From Maricaulis sp048270095 (GTDB lineage Bacteria; Pseudomonadota; Alphaproteobacteria; Caulobacterales; Maricaulaceae), in contig NZ_JBLWTL010000003.1 in NCBI RefSeq assembly GCF_048270095.1, positions 1 through 64,000 on the forward strand: 64,000 bases of DNA, given 5' to 3'. This document shows, piece by piece, positions 9,315-17,561 of the stretch; the first letter of the stretch is position 1, and each line of letters begins with the position of its first letter. A model generated the notes under the pieces. It was not told where the DNA came from. It did not search any database and saw only the letters and a list, made by a program, of their open reading frames with translations. The position numbers and the translations under genes were made by a program.

Positions 9315-10411
9315 TGTGTGAGCCGGATCACCACGCCTTCGGGATCATCGGTGAGGACGTAGATACTGCCATCCGGCGCAACCGCGACATAGCGCATCCG
9401 CGCCTCGACATCGCCGAGCAGAATTTCCTGCCCGGCAACCTCGCCGTCTTCCAGGTCGATCCGGCGCAAATGCCCGGACGCGACTTCGGCATCGCCGCGG
9501 ATCAGGGCGCTGACCAGCAGGTCTCCCTCCCATTCGGCAAACATGGCGCCGTGATAGACCGCCATGCTGGACGGTGCGATCGACGGCACCCAGTAGAGCA
9601 TCGGCTCGACCATCCCCGGATAGCTCGTATAGGGACTGACCAGCGCGCCATTATAATCAATGCCATAGGTCGCGATCGGCCAACCGTAATTCTCGCCCTC
9701 GACCAGGATATTGATCTCGTCGCCGCCGCGGGGTCCATGCTCGTTGGAATAGACAATACCGCTCACCGGATCGACCGCGATCGCCTGCGGATTGCGATGA
9801 CCGATCGTGTAGACGCCGGGCGCGGCATCGGCGAAGGGTCCGTCAATCGCGCTGCCATCGGCATTGAGATGGACATAGCTGCCATAATGCGTTTGGGGGC
9901 GCTGGGCTTCTTCGCGATGATCGAAACCATCCCCGATACCGAGCAGGAGCGAATTGTCGGGCAGAAAAGCCAGCCGGGCGCCATAATGGACGTCGGTATC
10001 GCGCCGCGGTTCGGCGGCAAAAATCTCCTCGAAACCGGTCAGGGCCATGCCCTCGAGCCGGCCGCGGCCAAGCTTGAGCGTGTTGTCGCGGGCCTCGCCC
10101 TCCGACCAGGTCAGATAGACGATCTGATTGGCCGCGAAGTCGGGATGCAGAACGACATCGAGCAGACCACCCTGCCCTGAATACAGCACGTCGGGCACGC
10201 CCGACACGGGGTCGGCGCGAAGCCCGGTCTCGTCGATCACGCGCAGACGTCCCGGTTTTTCGGTGACCAGCATGCGGCCATCGGGCAGGAAAGCCAGGCT
10301 CCAGGGGTATTCCAGCCCCTCGACCACCGTCTCATGCCGTTGCTCGGCCCATCCGGCCGTGCTCATCATGGCCGCCGCAATAGCTGCAAAAACCCAGTGT
10401 TTCATGGTCAA
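9311..10411 (-). CDS. PQQ-dependent aldose sugar dehydrogenase-like protein
   Basis: A 366-aa exported six-bladed beta-propeller of the glucose/sorbosone dehydrogenase family (YliI/Asd-like). Members oxidise aldose sugars in the periplasm with pyrroloquinoline quinone. The N-terminal signal sequence ends at about residue 22 (TAGWAEQ). Family features include LEYPWSLAFLPDGRMLVTEKPG positions about 33-54, the GQGGLLDVVLHPDF segment, GIGDGFDHREEAQ, the GHRNPQAIAVDP motif and NEHGPRGGDEINIL. No PQQ biosynthesis genes are in the window. Translation of the exported protein downstream is coupled to it by a 4-bp overlap. It is divergent from a small membrane protein gene across 76 bp. Confidence 0.9.
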   Translation of the reverse strand: MTMKHWVFAAIAAAMMSTAGWAEQRHETVVEGLEYPWSLAFLPDGRMLVTEKPGRLRVIDETGLRADPVSGVPDVLYSGQGGLLDVVLHPDFAANQIVYLTWSEGEARDNTLKLGRGRLEGMALTGFEEIFAAEPRRDTDVHYGARLAFLPDNSLLLGIGDGFDHREEAQRPQTHYGSYVHLNADGSAIDGPFADAAPGVYTIGHRNPQAIAVDPVSGIVYSNEHGPRGGDEINILVEGENYGWPIATYGIDYNGALVSPYTSYPGMVEPMLYWVPSIAPSSMAVYHGAMFAEWEGDLLVSALIRGDAEVASGHLRRIDLEDGEVAGQEILLGDVEARMRYVAVAPDGSIYVLTDDPEGVVIRLTQ

Positions 10412-10487
10412 ACTCCGCCAATTGTCGTGTCGCCGGACAGTCTATAGGCTGGCGCGCATTGTGTAGAGCCCCGGAAAGCCAGCGCTG

Positions 10488-10952
10488 ATGTCTATTTTTC
10501 GCACCCTCCTGATTTTCGTCCTCAGCGTGCTGTTGGGGAGTGTGCTGGTCAGCGTCGCCAATACCCATGTCGTCTTGCAATCACTCGCCGCCATCGGGGC
10601 GGAGATTCCCCCCGCCGTGCGGATCGACGCCATGCGCCGGGATTTGCTGGGCTTTGGACCGACACTGTTTGTCGTCGTGCTGATCGGCTTCGCCATCGCC
10701 TTTCCGGTCGCCGGCTGGATCGCACGGCTGCTCGGAAAGCCCTGGCGGCGGATCGGGTTTACACTGGCGGGCGGCGTCGCCGTCGCCTGCATCATGCTGG
10801 CCATCACCGCCTTCTATGCGCAGGCCCTGGAATCGACGATCACACCCGTCGCCTCGAGCCGGACACTCGGTGGTCTGCTCAGCCTCGCGCTTGGCGGCGC
10901 TGGTGCGGGCTTCTTCTTCTCACTGCTCAAGCCCCCCGCCCACACGCGCTGA
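10488..10952 (+). CDS. Small integral membrane protein of unknown function
   Basis: A 154-aa hydrophobic protein with four predicted membrane spans at about residues 5-24, 55-80, 90-112 and 124-146. The basic turn GKPWRRIG lies between spans two and three. I recognise no family or catalytic motif. It is read divergently from the sugar dehydrogenase gene and converges on the ABC permease/peptidase gene, with a strong hairpin between the two ends. The coding assignment rests on the clean membrane-protein pattern and codon use like its neighbours. Confidence 0.7.
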   Translation: MSIFRTLLIFVLSVLLGSVLVSVANTHVVLQSLAAIGAEIPPAVRIDAMRRDLLGFGPTLFVVVLIGFAIAFPVAGWIARLLGKPWRRIGFTLAGGVAVACIMLAITAFYAQALESTITPVASSRTLGGLLSLALGGAGAGFFFSLLKPPAHTR

Positions 10953-10986
10953 CGGCCCGGATTTTCAACTGAAACGAAGCCGCTGC

Positions 10987-11010
10987 GCGGGAGGCCCTCT
11001 GGCCTCCCGC
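10987..11010. terminator. Strong hairpin between convergent genes
   Basis: GCGGGAGGCC (10987-10996) and GGCCTCCCGC (11001-11010) form a perfect 10-bp stem with the tetraloop CTCT. It sits between the small membrane protein gene (+) and the ABC permease/M1 peptidase gene (-), so it could end transcription from both sides. No T-run is present on either side. Confidence 0.65.
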
Positions 11011-11026
11011 ACACGCTCAAGCCTCG

Positions 11027-14000
11027 CTATTCAACCGTCACCCGGCTGAGATTATCGTCGGAGTCACGATCGATCAGCTTGTTATAGGGATCGATCCCGA
11101 CGAAGACGGGCTCTTCATCAACAACCAGTTCGAAGCGCATCGTCGTCTCATTGATGCGGTGCTTCTGCATGTAGAGGACATGGTCGGAGCCCTCGATGGC
11201 ACCGTCCAGATTGCGTGTGAAGACACCGATATCGATCATGTAGTCGATATCCTCCTCGGTCTGCTCACCCGCCCCGTCGGCGGAGAATTTGTGAGCTTCG
11301 ACATCGATCACCACATCCCAGCGGCCATCCTCGCGCTCGGTGGCTGTGGCTTCGGTGACCTTGAGGTCGAACAGCACGATCCGCTCGAAGAAGTCATGGA
11401 TCATCTGCTCGTGCTCGGGGCCGGCCTCCTCGCGCAATATGCGCAGGAAATCGAGCGTGGTCGCATAGGGCTCGCTCGAATAGGCCCGCTCACTGATCAA
11501 TCTTGCCATGACGTGATTGACCACATCCTCGCCAAGATAGTCCTGCAGCGCATACATGATCACCGAACCCTTGCGGTAGTGGATGTATTGCTGGTTCTCG
11601 ACCCGGTAGAGCGGCTGCTCCTCGATCGCTTCCGAACCGCGCGCGCCCAGATAGCGATCGAGTTCGTATTTGAGGAAGCGGCGCATGGCGTCCGCGCCAT
11701 ATTCCTGGCGCATCACCATCAGGGCCGAATACTGGGCGAAGCTTTCGATCAGCATTGTGCCGCCCTGCACATTCGCCGACATCACCTGGTGGGCCCACCA
11801 CTGGTGTGCCGCCTCGTGAGCGGTGACGTAATACACGTAGTCGATATCCTCGATTTCGCGCAAATCAGCAATGAAGCCAATACCTTCCGAGAATGGAATC
11901 GTATTCGGGAAGGCTTGGGCGAATGTCTGGTAGGCCGGGAATTCCAGGATCCGGAACTGGCGGTATTGATAGGGGCTGAAATGCTCGGAGAAATACCCCA
12001 GCGAATCCTCCGCCGCGTCCAGCATGCGCTCGACATTCCAGGCATGTGGTTCGTGATAGAAGACCTGCAGGTCAATCCCGCCACGCGTGCGCTCGACCAG
12101 CTCGTAATCGGCCGAGAGCCATGAGTAGAAATTGAGGATTGGCCGGTCCATCACATATTCGAAATAGCGACGATCGCCCTCAACCCATTCGCGCTCGAGA
12201 TAGCCCGGTGCGATAGCGGTCTGGTCGCTACTGGTCGAGACGATGGTGCGGAAGTTCACATAGTGTGAGGTGCTCCCGAACGCGCTTTCCACCCAGCGGC
12301 TCTCATCCTCCAGATCATAGGCCCGCGGCAAGGGCTCAAGTCCTTCACGTCGACGCTGCTGGCGGTCTTGCAGGAAAATGCCCTGATTGACGCCAATACC
12401 CGGCATGGACTCGCTATTGTTGAAGAATGTGCCGTTGTAATTGACCGTCGTCACATTGCCTGAATTGCGGAATCCGGGATTGTCACGAGCAACGCTGAAA
12501 TCGAATGTCCGGCTCTCGCCCGGCTGCATCGGAACGTCCAGGGCGAAGCTGTATATGTAGGACTCTTCATCGGAGGCGGCGATTGATGCGCCCTCGAATT
12601 CCTGGCTGCCGATGGTTGTGCCCGGACCGTAGGAAATCCACAAAGTGTCGAGTTCACCATCGGTCTGGTTTTGCAGGACATAGCTGCCACGGGCCGTATA
12701 CCGCCGCTCATCGGGATAGATGTCGACGTCATATGAGACATCCGTGATGGTCGGCTGCGGCAGATCGACCAGATGCTCGTACTCGCGCTCATAGGCCGCT
12801 TGTTGATGACGAACATCCGGGCCGGAAACATATTCGTTGAGCACATTGGTGTTGTAGAAAATCCACCCGCCCGTCAGCCCGGCACCGATCAGCGCCGCTG
12901 CCGCGAGGCCTGCTGTCGCCGGTGTGAAGCGGCCGAACAGACCACCGAGGCGTGACCAGATGGGCGTCAGGGCACCGCGGCTCCACAACTGATAGGCCAG
13001 CACCAGCAGGATGACCGCGACAAAGCTCCAATAGAGGCTGTACCACGCCGCTATACCGAGGAAATGGCCATAGCCGTTCATGTCGGACCAAGGGCCCGTT
13101 GGCGGGAAGCCATAGCTGTAGAGCTGATGATCGAAACCGACCTGCGACATCACCAGGGTGATGATGAAGAAGACCATCATCGCCGCCATGCCGAGCCAGC
13201 GATTATTGAGCACGACCTGCAGGAAGATCGCCAGTGCTGCCAGCAGAACAGGCGGGACGATCAGCTCCACGAAGCCGCGAATGGCATACTGGCCAAACTC
13301 GAACACCGTATAGCCCTGGATCAGCTGCGATATGATCGCCGAGACGATGATCACCACCGCCAGCGACACGATCACCACGCACATGGCGAGGAATTTCGAG
13401 ACTATGAAGACCCAGCTTGGTGTCGGGGTGGCGTCGGTTATTTCCGAGAATCCGACACCGCGCTCGCGCCACATCAGTTCTGCGGCATAGAAGATCACGA
13501 TGATGATCGGGAATATCCCATAGCCACCTGCGATCAGGTCCATCATGACGCGGGTGACGGGATAGTTGTCGGTCCCGAAAATGCCGCCGCCGAGGAAGAA
13601 GCCCGGCACGGTATTGATCAGGCCAATCGCCAGAATGATCCAGAAGGCGACATTGAACACCACGCCTTTCACCTCGAAATTGAGGCGGGCCATGAATTGC
13701 TGCCATGAGGTCGCGCCGCCCAGCGTCGGAGTGACGCGCGGCAGAGCGACTTCTGAGATCGCTGAGGATGAAACGGCCACAGCGGCTGGCTTGCCCCGGC
13801 GTCCGGCCGAGGATGCGGCCTTGCGGAAGCGGAAACTCAAGACATTGATCACCAGAAGGACCAGACCGAAGCCCATCCAGCCCAGCCGGTTCATCATGAA
13901 CACACCCTCGAATGGCACAACCTGGCCATTCTGCTCGAACGTGGTCCAGTAACGCGTCACCTCACCATAGGTGTTGAGACCAAACGGATCGATCAGGGCA

Positions 14001-14614
14001 ATGATATCGCGCAATTCCGGTTCCTGGCCGGCGATGATCGAGCCCGTCAGATAAAGCACGAACAAGAGCAGGAAGGCGATCCAGACCAGAAGATTGGAGC
14101 GGGTGAAATTGGCGACGGTGAACAGGATAGTCCCCATCACCCACATATTCACCAGGCCGATCACGGCGTAGATATAGGCAAACCAGGACAGGTTCGTCGG
14201 CCCGATCAGCTCCTGGTCAAGCCAGGGCATTTGCGATCCGATCAGGAAGGCCAGCGGCACGCTGGCAAAGCACAATGCGGTCGCGATGAAACCGCCCGCG
14301 AACCGGCCAAGCACGAATTCCGTTTCACGGATCGGGCGCGAGAAGAAGAGTTCTTCTGTCTTGAAGCTCCGGTCGCGCAAAATCCCGGACGACAGGAAGG
14401 CGGCCGGAATAAAGCCGCCGAATAGCGAGAAGATCATCACATTGATGGTCAGCGCATTGGGCGAGTTGATATTGGTCGACCCGCCGCCACCGATCTGGAT
14501 ATTGTCAATGGTGACGCCACCGAAAACCAGGAAGAAGAAAATGGCGAAAACGGCAATGAAGGTGGGCGAGAACAGCTGATAGCGAACCTCGAACCCGGCG
14601 ATTTTGGAGAGCAT
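11027..14614 (-). CDS. ABC transporter permease fused to M1-family aminopeptidase
   Basis: This 1195-aa protein combines two ABC-2-type permease halves with a C-terminal gluzincin peptidase domain. Membrane spans cluster at about residues 20-260 and again at about 350-620. A lumenal domain follows, with HEAAH at residues 933-937 (HExxH zinc motif) and IESFA about 19 residues on, giving the third zinc ligand. The GAMEN substrate motif of classic M1 enzymes is replaced by a PFSEGIGF-type segment. The ATG at 14614 is chosen because AGAAGGAGC precedes it. An in-frame ATG 49 codons upstream overlaps the ATPase gene and lacks family sequence. The ATPase gene lies 31 bp upstream in the same operon. 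It probably exports or processes peptides, but the substrate is unknown. Confidence 0.9.
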   Translation of the reverse strand: MLSKIAGFEVRYQLFSPTFIAVFAIFFFLVFGGVTIDNIQIGGGGSTNINSPNALTINVMIFSLFGGFIPAAFLSSGILRDRSFKTEELFFSRPIRETEFVLGRFAGGFIATALCFASVPLAFLIGSQMPWLDQELIGPTNLSWFAYIYAVIGLVNMWVMGTILFTVANFTRSNLLVWIAFLLLFVLYLTGSIIAGQEPELRDIIALIDPFGLNTYGEVTRYWTTFEQNGQVVPFEGVFMMNRLGWMGFGLVLLVINVLSFRFRKAASSAGRRGKPAAVAVSSSAISEVALPRVTPTLGGATSWQQFMARLNFEVKGVVFNVAFWIILAIGLINTVPGFFLGGGIFGTDNYPVTRVMMDLIAGGYGIFPIIIVIFYAAELMWRERGVGFSEITDATPTPSWVFIVSKFLAMCVVIVSLAVVIIVSAIISQLIQGYTVFEFGQYAIRGFVELIVPPVLLAALAIFLQVVLNNRWLGMAAMMVFFIITLVMSQVGFDHQLYSYGFPPTGPWSDMNGYGHFLGIAAWYSLYWSFVAVILLVLAYQLWSRGALTPIWSRLGGLFGRFTPATAGLAAAALIGAGLTGGWIFYNTNVLNEYVSGPDVRHQQAAYEREYEHLVDLPQPTITDVSYDVDIYPDERRYTARGSYVLQNQTDGELDTLWISYGPGTTIGSQEFEGASIAASDEESYIYSFALDVPMQPGESRTFDFSVARDNPGFRNSGNVTTVNYNGTFFNNSESMPGIGVNQGIFLQDRQQRRREGLEPLPRAYDLEDESRWVESAFGSTSHYVNFRTIVSTSSDQTAIAPGYLEREWVEGDRRYFEYVMDRPILNFYSWLSADYELVERTRGGIDLQVFYHEPHAWNVERMLDAAEDSLGYFSEHFSPYQYRQFRILEFPAYQTFAQAFPNTIPFSEGIGFIADLREIEDIDYVYYVTAHEAAHQWWAHQVMSANVQGGTMLIESFAQYSALMVMRQEYGADAMRRFLKYELDRYLGARGSEAIEEQPLYRVENQQYIHYRKGSVIMYALQDYLGEDVVNHVMARLISERAYSSEPYATTLDFLRILREEAGPEHEQMIHDFFERIVLFDLKVTEATATEREDGRWDVVIDVEAHKFSADGAGEQTEEDIDYMIDIGVFTRNLDGAIEGSDHVLYMQKHRINETTMRFELVVDEEPVFVGIDPYNKLIDRDSDDNLSRVTVE

Positions 14615-14645
14615 GACGTGCTCCTTCTCTACAGGGTTTCGGGGA

Positions 14646-15551
14646 TCAGGCCGCGGCCACCTGGGCGTCACGGCCCTGGCGGATGGTTGAGAAATACACG
14701 TCTTCCAGATCGGCCTGGATCGGCTCGAAATCTTCACCGGGGCTCGAATCGGCCACGACATGGATCCGCACTTGGCCGACGGTCAGTCGTTCGGAGATGA
14801 TAGTGTACTGGCTGCGCAGGCCAGCCAGTTCGGACTTGGCAATCGTGCGCGCCCAGACCTTGCCGTCCATCTGCGCGATCAGCTCGCCGGGCGAGCCCTT
14901 GGCGACGATCTTGCCGCCATTGAGGATCGCCATGTTCGGACAGAGATCGGACACATCCTCGACGATATGGGTGGAGAGAATGACGACAACATTTTCACCG
15001 ATTTCCGACAGGAGATTGTGGAAACGATTGCGCTCTTCCGGGTCGAGACCCGCGGTCGGCTCGTCGACGATGATCAATTGCGGGTCACCGAGCAGGGCCT
15101 GGGCGATGCCGAAACGCTGGCGCATGCCGCCGGAGAAACTGGCGACGGCCTTGTTCGCGTGCTGCGCCAGATTGGTCTGTTCGAGCAGGCCCGTGACGAC
15201 GGCCTTGCGTTGCTTGCCGTTTGAAATCCCCTTGAGGACAGCGAGATGGTCCAACATGGCTCGCGCCGACATGCGTGGGTAGACGCCAAAATCCTGGGGC
15301 AGATAACCCAGTGTGGCGCGCAAGGCCTGAGGGTCCTTGAGAATGTCGATCTCGCCGAAGGTCAGGCTGCCCTCATCCGGCGCCTGCAAGGTCGCAATGG
15401 TGCGCATCAGGGTCGATTTACCGGCGCCATTGGGGCCAAGCAGACCGAACATTCCCTTGGGGATGGACAGATCCACCCCGTCCAGCGCACGAACCTTATT
15501 GCCGTAAGTTTTCGACAGTCCCTTGATTTCCAGCATCTTTTTCTGCGACAC
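14646..15551 (-). CDS. ABC transporter ATP-binding protein
   Basis: This cytoplasmic ATPase partners the permease/peptidase encoded 31 bp downstream. It has Walker A GPNGAGKST, the Q-loop LPQDFGVYP, the signature FSGGMRQR, Walker B LIIVDEPTAGLD and the switch histidine LSTHIVED. A C-terminal regulatory extension of about 100 residues follows, as in ABC-2 exporters. The start is uncertain. A GTG at 15551 has GGGGAG upstream, an ATG at 15536 has no good ribosome site, and an ATG at 15575 extends the protein by eight residues. Family alignment begins at MLEIKGLSKTYG (15536). Confidence 0.92.
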   Translation of the reverse strand: MSQKKMLEIKGLSKTYGNKVRALDGVDLSIPKGMFGLLGPNGAGKSTLMRTIATLQAPDEGSLTFGEIDILKDPQALRATLGYLPQDFGVYPRMSARAMLDHLAVLKGISNGKQRKAVVTGLLEQTNLAQHANKAVASFSGGMRQRFGIAQALLGDPQLIIVDEPTAGLDPEERNRFHNLLSEIGENVVVILSTHIVEDVSDLCPNMAILNGGKIVAKGSPGELIAQMDGKVWARTIAKSELAGLRSQYTIISERLTVGQVRIHVVADSSPGEDFEPIQADLEDVYFSTIRQGRDAQVAAA

Positions 15552-15736
15552 TGATCGCGTCGCTCCCCTTGTCATTTCCCGATGCGGTCAACCTAGGCCG
15601 GACCGCGACAAGCGCCAAATGACGCTTTATCCAGATTGACGAATAGCGGGACAGGCAGAGACGCCGTCCCCCCACCGCAAATCTGACCTGATCGCGGACC
15701 GTGACCTTCATCGCGCGGACCTGTATGCGGTGCGCC

Positions 15737-17542
15737 ATGGCTCCACCTCTCCTCACTCTCCAGAATATCCACCTCACCTTCGGCGTCACCGCCCTGCTCG
15801 ACGGCGCTGAGCTCAGCGTCGGCGAGGGCGAACGCCTGTGCCTGGTCGGCCGCAATGGCTCGGGCAAGTCGACGCTGATGAAAGTCGCCGCCGGCACGGT
15901 CGAACCCGATGCGGGTGAGCGCTTCGTGCACCCCGGCTCGACGATCCGCTATCTCGAGCAGGATCCGGACCTGACGAAGTTCAAGACGGTGATGGAGTAT
16001 GTCGAATCAGGGCTGACCGGCGGCGATGATCCCTATCGGGCCCAATACCTGCTGGAACATCTCGGCCTGACCGGGCTGGAAGACCCCAAAGTCCTGTCCG
16101 GCGGCGAGGCGCGCCGCGCCGCGCTGGCCCAGGCGCTGGCCCCGAGCCCGGACATCCTCCTGCTCGACGAGCCCACCAATCACCTCGACCTGCCGGCGAT
16201 CGAATGGCTGGAATCCGAGCTGAAATCGAGCCGCTCCGCCCTGGTGCTGATCAGCCATGACCGGCGCTTCCTGTCGAACCTCTCGCGCAAGACGCTGTGG
16301 CTTGATCGCGGCCGCACGCGGCTGATGGAACGCAGTTTCTCCGCCTTCGAGACCTGGCGCGATGAAGTGCTCGAAGCCGAGCAGTTGGAAATGCACAAGC
16401 TTGACCGCAAGATCGTGCGCGAGGAGCACTGGCTGCGCTATGGTGTCACCGCAAGGCGCAAGCGCAATGTGAAACGCCTGTCCGATCTGCAGGGCCTGCG
16501 ACAACAACGCACCGAGCATCGCGGACCGCAGGGCCAGGTCAATCTGCAATCCTCGGCCGCCCAGGATTCCGGCAAGCTGGTCGCCGAGGCAATCGATCTC
16601 AACAAGGCCTATGAAGGCCGTGACATCGTCAAGGATTTCTCGACCAAGATCGCGCGCGGCGCCCGGATCGGCCTGATCGGGCCCAATGGCGCTGGCAAGA
16701 CCACCCTGCTCAACCTGCTGACCGGTAAGCTCGAGCCCGATAGCGGCGAAGTCCGCCTCGGCACCAAGCTGGAAATGGCCAGCCTCGACCAGAAGCGCAT
16801 CGCGCTAAAGCCGGAATGGACCCTGTCCGAAGCCCTCACCCAGGGCGGCGGCAATACCGTTGAGGTCAATGGCCAGTCCAAACATGTCATTGCCTATATG
16901 AAGGATTTCCTCTTCCCGCCGGAGCAGATCAATACCCCGATCGAGGTCCTGTCGGGCGGCGAGAAGGCCCGCGTCATGCTGGCCCGTGCCCTTGCCTTGC
17001 CGTCCAATCTCCTGGTGCTGGACGAGCCGACCAATGATCTTGACCTGGAAACCCTCGATCTTCTGCAGGCGCTGATCGACGAGTATTCCGGCACCGTCTT
17101 TATCGTCTCGCACGACCGGGATTTCCTCGACCGGGTCTGTACCAGCGTCATGATCGCCGAGGGCGATGGTCACTGGACCGAATATGCCGGTGGCTATTCC
17201 GACATGCTGTCCCAGCGCGGCTATGGGCTGACGCCGCTCGGCGGCGATGCCGCGCCGAACCGCAAGGCCGCCGCCAAAACGGCCGCGCCAGCCCGCGTCG
17301 TGAAGCGCAAGATGGCAAACAAGGATCGCTATGCGCTGAAGCTTCTGCCCGGCGAGATCGAAGTGCTCGACAAAGCCATCAGCAAGCTGGAGACCGAGCT
17401 CGCCGATCCGGACATCTTCAAGGACACGGTCCGCTTCACCAAGGCGAGCAAAGAGCTCGCTGCGGCCCTGGCCTCACGGTCGGAGAAGGAAGATCGCTGG
17501 CTCGAACTGGAAACCGAGCGCGTCGAGATCGAGGGCGAATAG
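15737..17542 (+). CDS. uup: ABC-F family ATPase, Uup-like
   Basis: A 601-aa soluble protein with two ABC ATPase domains and no membrane segments, as in the ABC-F group acting on ribosomes or DNA intermediates. Walker A motifs GRNGSGKST (about residue 36) and GPNGAGKTT (about 315) are intact, with signatures LSGGEARRAALA and LSGGEKARVMLA and Walker B LLDEPTNHLDL and VLDEPTNDLDL. A basic C-terminal arm and a coiled-coil (about residues 535-598, LLPGEIEVLDKAISKLE) match Uup more than EttA. Uup is linked to ribosome function and to transposon excision in E. coli. The start MAPPLL is preferred over upstream in-frame ATGs because family sequence begins there. It converges on the M14 peptidase gene with a 19-bp gap. 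Confidence 0.9.
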   Translation: MAPPLLTLQNIHLTFGVTALLDGAELSVGEGERLCLVGRNGSGKSTLMKVAAGTVEPDAGERFVHPGSTIRYLEQDPDLTKFKTVMEYVESGLTGGDDPYRAQYLLEHLGLTGLEDPKVLSGGEARRAALAQALAPSPDILLLDEPTNHLDLPAIEWLESELKSSRSALVLISHDRRFLSNLSRKTLWLDRGRTRLMERSFSAFETWRDEVLEAEQLEMHKLDRKIVREEHWLRYGVTARRKRNVKRLSDLQGLRQQRTEHRGPQGQVNLQSSAAQDSGKLVAEAIDLNKAYEGRDIVKDFSTKIARGARIGLIGPNGAGKTTLLNLLTGKLEPDSGEVRLGTKLEMASLDQKRIALKPEWTLSEALTQGGGNTVEVNGQSKHVIAYMKDFLFPPEQINTPIEVLSGGEKARVMLARALALPSNLLVLDEPTNDLDLETLDLLQALIDEYSGTVFIVSHDRDFLDRVCTSVMIAEGDGHWTEYAGGYSDMLSQRGYGLTPLGGDAAPNRKAAAKTAAPARVVKRKMANKDRYALKLLPGEIEVLDKAISKLETELADPDIFKDTVRFTKASKELAAALASRSEKEDRWLELETERVEIEGE

Positions 17543-17561
17543 GCCCCCGATCCCGAAGCCG

